A stretch of 64,000 nt of DNA, taken from Acheta domesticus (taxonomy: Eukaryota; Arthropoda; Insecta; Orthoptera; Gryllidae). The stretch spans positions 162,685,683 to 162,749,682 of the forward strand of contig JAHLJT010009436.1 in NCBI GenBank assembly GCA_031308135.1, given 5' to 3'. Made by a program: the position numbers and the translations under genes. Shown here piece by piece: positions 57,195 to 64,000 of this stretch (position 1 is the first letter of the stretch; each line of letters starts with the position of its first letter). The notes below the pieces were generated by a model. That model ran no database searches. It was not told where the DNA came from and worked only from the letters and a program-made list of their open reading frames with translations.

Positions 57195-57630
57195 AGCATT
57201 CCGGATAACAGAACAGAAAATTCATTTCGCTACTTAGAAATACATGGAACACCTCCGGTGGTAACGTTTTCTAATCAATTAATCTACATAAAACAAATAT
57301 TAAACAACTACACAAATACAACAAATACACAGAATGAACATCAAACATCATTAAAATATTTACATGTTACTGATACAATTTTATAAAATTAATATGTTAA
57401 CCCTATGCTAAAGCTAACTTTAATACAAAATGAAAAGAATAATACAAAAAAAATTAATTTTAATGTTAACATATTCTAAAAAAACTTACAACTTATTTAA
57501 TCTAATTTAAAAAAATGACATTCTGCTGCAGGTAATTCGTTCCAATTTTGTATGGTTCTATTAATAAAATGAGAATTGACCTACATCTGTTCTGTTTTCT
57601 TTGCCTAATCTTTCCGCGCGACGTATGTTG
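57195..57630. other. AT-rich non-coding DNA
   Basis: A-rich on the plus strand with no recognisable feature. Confidence 0.55.
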
Positions 57631-57639
57631 GTTTTGATA

Positions 57640-58085
57640 GTCAGATAGTGGACGGAGCGGTTGGGTGGCGTGGGGACGGGGCGCGGGAGGGTCGGCGGGC
57701 GGCGGCCGGCGCGCGGGGGCGGGCGAACGCCGCCGTGGTTGGGGTAGGGTCGGGACAGCGCGCCGTCCCTCACCGCCCCCGCCCTCGGGCGCCGCGTGGG
57801 CGCCGCCGGGAGAGGGGCGGCCGCCGCCTTAAATATTCATCCCCCGCCATCGGACGAGGGTAAACGCCCGGCTGACGGCGAGGGCGCGCGCGCCCAGGCA
57901 TCAGATAACAGTGTGCAATAAATCCATATCGGGCGGCGGCGGCGGGCGAAGTTTCAGCCGCAGGCGGAGGGGAGCGCTGGAGTCGATGTGGCCAGAGGGG
58001 CCGCAAACAAGAGCCCACGGAGCCTTTATCGCTATGTGGAATGCTGGAGGTGATAAGAGGTCGTTGGTGGGAGATGACAAATGAA
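57640..58085. promoter_or_regulatory. GC-rich block with GATA-type and Hox/Cdx-type motifs, candidate enhancer
   Basis: A CpG-dense segment followed by motif-rich sequence: TTAAATATTCAT (57830-57841), AGATAA (57903-57908), GCAATAAA (57915-57922, a posterior Hox/Cdx-type core), TTTATC (58025-58030) and TGATAA (58051-58056). Three GATA-type motifs within about 155 bp and a posterior-Hox-type core suggest a developmental enhancer. No gene is adjacent and no conservation test could be run. Confidence 0.3.
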
Positions 58086-58890
58086 AGGACGTTGGACAGT
58101 AGTAACTTAATATTATTTATTATATACCGTATGTTATCAAAATAAAGATTTACATGGTCGGTGTATTGCTAGGTTTTAAGGCCTTCGAGCCATTACCATA
58201 CCTAAGAAACCGTGACACGAGTTTTTATGAAGATGTGATCACTGTCAGGTAATTGTTATAATTCGTTAATACAGCGAAATTGTCTTCTGTGTATTGAAAA
58301 TTATTTATTAGTTATCTATTTTCTATATAATTAATGTACAAAATTACCTTCATTTCTTTTACGTGTCTTGTGGCTTATTTACAAAAGCCATGTTCACTTG
58401 CACTGCTGAAAGTACTGGTAAGGGTTAATTGGTTTATTTCAATGAGCCCCAGGAATAGACGGCGCCGGACTAATTGGGAATGTTAAATTTAAGAATGAAA
58501 CTGCAATTGAATAGTGTAACTTAAGATTTAAGAGTTAGAACTAAGAATAGAAGGATGCATATTGCGAAAATGCTATTGAAGACCGCGCGTCGCTAGTAAT
58601 ATCGATATGCAGGAGAACGGCAGATGGCTGGATGCACTTATTTCACCTAACATAATTTTCATCCCTGAACATTGGCCTGTTGAGTCGGAAAGTTGAAAAC
58701 TATGAAACATGTATTTATTGTAAGGGGGAGTTTAGAATGTTCAATATACGAGTAGTATGTTTCTTCGAATGTACACATCTGGGGAAGTCTCATAAAATCA
58801 TGAGTCTCAAATGGTAAGTGTCATGTAATTAGGACATATGGGTCTCAGTAGATGACAGACGAAAATTGAATAAACACACATCATAATGAA
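58086..58890. other. AT-rich non-coding DNA
   Basis: No gene, RNA or repeat boundary recognised. Confidence 0.55.
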
Positions 58891-59400
58891 AATACCGTAG
58901 GCACGCCGGTGGAGAGGGCATGGAGCGTACAAGAGATGGCTGGGACCAAGGCAACGCTCATGCTCGGGGGGCGGGGAGTTTGGCGGCAGGCAAAGTGCCG
59001 TAAAAAGGCCGTGTTCTTCCTGGGTCGAAGCCCGTGGTCCAGCACAGAAGCCATGAGAAGAAATCCAGGGCGTCGTCAGGTGCACTAACGTGGTAACTGT
59101 TCCCTAGCCGAAACGAGAAGAACCAAAAACACTGCCAAGCGGTCACCGTATCCGTACCAATTCTAAACGCTCGCACTGTACAACACTTCTCTCGCTACAT
59201 CTGTTGCCTCGCTTTGTCGGAGTTGTCGAGGCACGGCTGCCAATTGAGGGGCCAACCGGGCGATTTGTTTGTTGGGGCAGTCAGGCGCCGCGTATGTGCT
59301 GCGCTCTGTTGGCGGCTGCCCGAAAATGCTGGCGCGCGCGGTTCAAATGTCTGAGGCGAACAAAACGTTTTGCGCATGCGTGAAATTTGAAAGTAAGGTC
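58891..59400. other. GC-balanced block, unclassified
   Basis: A bounded GC-balanced block with overlapping short minus-strand frames and an NRF-1-like TGCGCATGCGTG at about 59370-59381. It could be an old mobile-element fragment or a promoter-like block. I could not decide. Confidence 0.25.
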
Positions 59401-59429
59401 TCCTCAGTCAAAGCCTCGAGTCCAAAGGT

Positions 59430-59760
59430 CGGTGGCGACGGTGGCGGACGCTGGCGGCGTGGGCGGAATGGGCGGCAAGAGCGGCGAGGGTGGCAAGGGT
59501 GACGTGGGCGGCGAGGGCGGGATAGACGGCGTGGGCGGAATGGGCGACGTGGACAAAATGGACGGCGTGGGCGGCGAGGGCGGGATGGGTGGCGTGGGCG
59601 GAATGGGTGACGTGGACAAAATGGACGGCGTGGAACGACGAGGGCGGTGAGAGGCGGCGTGGGCGGGATGGGCAGTGAGGGTGGCGTGGACAGAATGGGT
59701 GGCGAGGGCAGGATGGGCGAGACGGGCGGCGTGGGTGGCGAGAGCGGAATGGCTGGTTTG
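59430..59760 (+). repeat. GGCGNGGGC minisatellite with 63-bp higher-order unit
   Basis: Built from 9-bp GGCGTGGGC/GGCGAGGGC units. A larger 63-bp unit with GACGTGGACAAAATGGACGG occurs at about 59527 and 59590. The frame translates to Gly-Gly-Val/Met/Glu repeats, an effect of the 9-bp period. I treat it as non-coding. Confidence 0.8.
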
Positions 59761-61680
59761 GCGGCCGGAGGACCCGTTAGATATTCCTCCCGATAACGAC
59801 AACTCCTCGAAGAAGAGAGGACAGGTGAAAGCACGAACAACTACGCGTTCTCTCACTCGATACCCACAATCCCACCCACCTATCACAGCCCCGCACCTCC
59901 CAGGCGCACTACTTCTCACGCCCTCGCCATTTCCTCGTCATTATCATGGACATTTCCAGATTATCTCTTCAGTATACTGCCATAAAAATATCGATTCAGC
60001 TCAAAGCATAATTTGGTTCTCTCGTTTTGTTTCCTTAAAAAATAAGAAAAAATACTACCTGCAATTCGAATTTTATATTAAATTATCTCGTTCCGATCTA
60101 TGTTTCATTTTCTCACAAAGAATATTCAGTGGAGCCCATTGAATTAGGTGGATTTTTGATTCCATTTATCGGATACATTGTTTATTAATTTAAACTGCCA
60201 TTATTCATTTATGTTCATTAATTAAAAATTGAATAAACAGATATTAAATCATTAACGTTTTTGTGAAAATTCTAATAATTCTATTCCTCGAACAGCTAAT
60301 GTGTTCAATAGTTTAAATTCATAAAAATGAAAGCACGTATTGTTCTAACAATATGTATTGTTCTAACAATACGTGTTATTTTAATTTCAATAAAAATACG
60401 GAACGCATATTTAAAATCATGACAATCATGTAAAGTTAAAACATTAAAAGTTTAAGCTTCATTGCTGATAGGCTGAATGTTTTCTGTCATAACTTAGCAC
60501 TGTAGGAGCTCTGTGACAGAACTTATGTTGTAATTCTTTGTGTATATTCTTCGCAGAAGCATCTTTGATCTATAGTTTACGACAGAATGAAAAGTATTAT
60601 ATAAATTTAAGAAAATCAGAGCCAGTAGCATGCAAATGGTAATGAAAAAAACAAAACAGTCAAGTTTAAATTACATTAACCTAAATTGAGTTACACAAAA
60701 CCATAGATAAATTTATACGTGAAATTTCAATACAGATCGTGATGTCATAAAAACCCGCGAATTCATACACGTTCATAAGTCAAAAAAGTCATATTACAGC
60801 GCAAATAGTAGTATTTAACTTTTTTGTCCTTTAATAAATTAAAGAACTGTATTAAAAGAATGTCACGATACACTAACATGGCTATATCGAAAGATGTAAA
60901 AAAATCGCTGCTCGTTTAATTGAGAGTTCCGGCTGACCGGAAAAGTATTAATATAGCACGGGATACTCGTGCCGGTACCCTAGACCCTACCCTCTCTTTT
61001 AGCACGCTGAGCAAGCTAGCCATCCCTCTGACATAACCACGATCGAATACTTACGTAAAGTTTAGAAAACGCCCAATAGACCTCGGAATTTTGGAAAATT
61101 TTATTAAAAAGTTATAGAACTACCTGAGCTATCCAGTGCAGTAAATGAAGGCAATATTCAGGAAACAGTCCGTTGACTCGGTGTTGATTTCTTTGTGCAT
61201 TCGTTAGCTGTTCTTTGTGGGGACACTTTTGAATTTCGTAGAGTGAGAATAAGAGGTCTTGGGACATCTGTACTTTATTTTTTAAACCGCAATATTGTTA
61301 TTTAACTAGAATAAATTGTAACTAGAGATTATCAATAAAACAGTGACTAAAATTAGTTTCAACGCTAATATTCGGGTTCTAAGTATTCTTAGTAGTTGTT
61401 TATTCCTGATACAAACGCATTATTTGCATGGGGTGCGTTCCATGCAAGCTACAAATTAAAAGTTTCTTTATCTGGTTTCTTCTTGCCCTTTCTTTCCCAA
61501 TTAATAAGTAAATCATTATCGGGAAGAACAGCAAAAGTTAAAATGTGATAATTGTGTGTGACATGGCCTCATACGGATGACATTTGACCTCTTGACCATT
61601 CCGACACGGAGAAATCATGACACTATTACGATTTGTATTTTATCGGAAAACATTTGTTAAGATTATGTTTGCTCTTCGAA
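59761..61680. other. Mostly AT-rich non-coding DNA
   Basis: Contains a small hairpin at 60334-60375 and otherwise no recognised feature. Frames are short and unremarkable. Confidence 0.55.
60334..60375. repeat. 42-bp palindrome with 11-bp arms and internal direct repeat
   Basis: CACGTATTGTT (60334-60344) pairs with AACAATACGTG (60365-60375). The interior repeats GTATTGTTCTAACAAT, so the palindrome may have arisen by tandem duplication of a smaller inverted repeat. Confidence 0.6.
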
Positions 61681-61683
61681 AAC

Positions 61684-62206
61684 TGTTGGCACATGTTGGC
61701 AATACAGGCTTAGGAGGCACAGGTCATCAACAGCGATGTCCTAGGATTTGAGTCCCAACGATGGCAGGATTTTCGTCACTAGCTAGATAGCTAGTTTGAA
61801 TTCAACCGCTGTCTGAAGGAAAACACCATCGGCCGGCTACCCTGATTGGCAGTTTTCTTTAGTTCCTCCGAAAAAAAGGACAGGCGAGTGCTGGAGCAGT
61901 ATCCTAACAAACGGGTCACGGACCGCGCGCGATCTTTCCTTTCTCTTCTTTGTCCTATCCTCATCCCTTACTGACACCCTTACGTACTACACTACCACAC
62001 ACGTCGAGAGATTAGAGCTTGTCCCGACTAGAGTGGTTCCCCGCTACGGTAGATGCCTGGATGGGAAAACCGCAAGCCGCCTGGTACGTCGGCGCCGAAT
62101 ATCGCCTTAGGGGAAGAACACTGCCACCTTTCCCTAATAAAAGACTGCACTATACTTATGGGACTAACGATAATAGCAGTTGACGCTCCATGAAACACAC
62201 AAAAAT
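61684..62206 (+). mobile_element. SINE family A, near full-length diverged copy
   Basis: A-box-like CAGGCTTAGGAGGC (about 61705), a degenerate B box GGATTTGAGTCCC near 61744, then CACTAGCTAGATAGCTAG, the GGCGAGTGCTGGAGCAGTAT segment, CTACACTACCACACAC, and the 3' CAGTTGACGC segment ending CAATCAATG. It is older than the 7007-7532 copy judging by more substitutions. I see no clear target duplication. Confidence 0.8.
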
Positions 62207-62399
62207 ATCAATCAATGAACGTTGAGGATGTTAGCAAGATGGCTTTCATATTTTTACTTCATTCATACTCCACATTCTTCGAAGTCTTTCTTAAGGAGTG
62301 GATTAAAATATTTGACGTTTTGAAGTACCTTTTAGTGCATTGGACAGACTTCCCCAGATTTCACTTTCAAAGACTGACCACACCAACGGAGATATTATT
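62207..62399. other. Short non-coding spacer
   Basis: No feature recognised. Confidence 0.5.
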
Positions 62400-62900
62400 C
62401 TTACTTGCTGAGGCTCGTATATTGAAGCGTAGTTCTTTATTTTCGCCCCGGCAATCGCCCCCATGAGGTCTTTTTCCTGCCCTTCGAAGGGAGGGAAGAG
62501 CGCCTGCTACGCTTGCCTCGAAGGCAAGGTCGATAATCACGCGGCAATACACGGCCCTTAAGGTTCGTTGCGTGCATGCAGCTCCCCCGTCAGGTGTTTT
62601 ATTATTGTTTCTCTCTCCGCTCATTACTCTTTTTCCTGCTTATTTTTTCATAAAACGCGGGTGGGCGTTAGGCTCGCCCCCGCCGTCTCGTATCTATAAA
62701 CACAAGAACGTTCACGAGCGCACTTCCGCGGACGAAATATTGTCCTGGGGGAGCGATTGCAAAACAAAATATTTTCGTTTAAATAAAATGTCGAGCTTAA
62801 TGCTCTCTCAAAAGCAAAAAAAAAGTGTAATGGAGTTTTAATTCTGGGTTTCTGCACGAACCTCGCGTGAAGCTTTTGTTGGGAATATCCGAACGCGAAA
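62400..62900. promoter_or_regulatory. GC-balanced block, possible regulatory element
   Basis: A GC-balanced, non-repetitive block with CCTTCGAAGG (62496-62505) and CCTCGAAGGC (62517-62526) half-palindromes, TTTTATTATTG and GATAATCA motifs. It stands out from its AT-rich surroundings but has no decisive signature. Confidence 0.2.
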
Positions 62901-64000
62901 AATTCGGGATTTAAGTCCCGTTCTGGACATCATTCATTTGTAGAGCTGATGGTAGAAAGAGTGTTAAGCAATGAAGTGTCGTATTTTGTCTCTTGCAAAA
63001 CAACACAACAGCATGAGGGACGAATGAAATGCTTTTTTTTTCGTGAAAGATCCCATAAGCTATGTTGCAAATTCATTTATTTTTTGTGATTATAAATAGT
63101 CGGCTGATGTTTTGCTATTAATAATGTTAGACATTAATCGTTTCGCTTTGAAAAGTTCTCGTATAATTGTTTTTGTTTTTATTTCTGTTATGGGTGTTAT
63201 TATTGTAAATTATTTAAGATTGTTCAAAGAATCATCATTTATAACAATTACTTCTGCTAAGTAGCTATGAAGTTACAAAAGTGGTTGGCAGTTCCGAAAC
63301 GGGAATCTACGGTACTGTAGAACAAAACTAAGCATTCACATCAAAAGCAACCTGCAACACATTCGGCAGCATTTTGAATCTATTATAATCCTAAACGAGC
63401 CATTCTACGGCCTTAAAAACAAACGTTTCTCACACCGTTATCTACAAAATGAACTCTTCCTGAACATTCTATTACTTTTTGCTGGTCCGGTGCTTCCCGA
63501 TATAACCTCGCCTGCTCCGAGATGTGCAGAATCTCCAAGTAAATGTGAATGAGAGGGACTAAAGAGTGGCAGAGACAGACACACAGAGACAGACAGGGAC
63601 AGGGTGAGGGAGGGAGAGACAGTGAGAAACGGAGATGGGAGGGGAAAGAGGGAGATGAACGGCAGAACAACGTCTGCCAGGTTTTCATAGTAACTTATGT
63701 AACACACTATCTTCTTTTTTGTACAATTGAAACAATTACTTTCTAACAACGTCGTGCCACCCGTTAATTCATTTGTTAATGCGAGTGTAATTCCATATAA
63801 ATAAAATAAGCGTGCACTTCGCGGTGTGTGCAGCGTGTAGTTTGACCAGGGAATGCAAGTGTGACGGACTGGAGTGAATGACACAGACACTGCGTTGAAG
63901 ATAACAATAGTTACATTTATTTACAAGAACTTAACAATTAAAGAAATTTTTACAAATACTAATTAAACCCCGGCAACCTTTTTCTTCCCCATAGCCACGA
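62901..64000. other. AT-rich non-coding DNA with a purine-rich simple repeat
   Basis: 63549-63660 is a purine-rich GAGACAGACA/GGGAGGGAGA-type simple-sequence tract. The rest is unremarkable to the window end. Confidence 0.55.

Noticed and set aside
62215..62466. 83-codon frame after the SINE at 61684-62206
   Set aside because: No family resemblance, no splice signals noted, and it starts at the SINE tail.

Overview
This window looks like non-coding nuclear DNA from an arthropod, most probably an insect with a large, repeat-rich genome. A polyneopteran such as a phasmid, orthopteran or cockroach would fit, but that is inference. The reasons are tRNA-derived SINEs, DNA transposons with terminal inverted repeats, RTE-like debris, AT-rich background with abrupt GC-rich blocks, and many micro-, mini- and macrosatellites. 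I found no convincing protein-coding gene, rRNA, intact tRNA or CRISPR array. The long open frames in several regions come from simple repeats (GNGCG pentamers, CCGCCN hexamers, C-rich minisatellites) that stay open in most frames. A few exon-like pieces are listed with low confidence. Layout: (1) 1-2102 is unique sequence: a GC-rich start, then AT-rich DNA. (2) 2103-19998 and 21386-45245 are two copies of the same segment in direct orientation, separated by a gap of exactly 1000 N (19999-20998) and 387 bp of unshared sequence. The arrangement is what results when two overlapping contig ends, probably two haplotypes, are scaffolded without merging. The copies differ by substitutions, satellite copy number and several clean structural differences. 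These are a 3636-bp TIR transposon only in copy 2, a 61-bp retroposed insert with a 10-bp target duplication only in copy 1, a ~1.6-kb block only in copy 2, and ~0.68 kb of extra arm in a foldback-like element of copy 2. (3) 45246-64000 is unique sequence with further satellites, SINE copies, a pogo/Tigger-like element nested with an RTE-like one, a hAT-like remnant, and GC-rich blocks that may be regulatory. The shared segment holds, in order: a C-rich minisatellite; a GC-rich block with a palindromic Exd-Hox-type site; a 35-bp satellite; a full-length 526-bp SINE with a 13-bp target duplication; a TA microsatellite; C-rich and GNGCG-pentamer arrays; an AT-rich element whose ~310-bp tandem units occur in both orientations; a second pentamer array; a 192-bp snap-back hairpin; a CCGCCN array; and an AT-rich tail with a possible exon on the minus strand. 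The most interesting points are the probable false duplication and the insertion polymorphisms it exposes, the long SINE family (about eight loci here), the foldback-like element with a 211-bp core identical between copies, and the candidate regulatory blocks. Nothing here amounts to a recognisable new multi-gene system.
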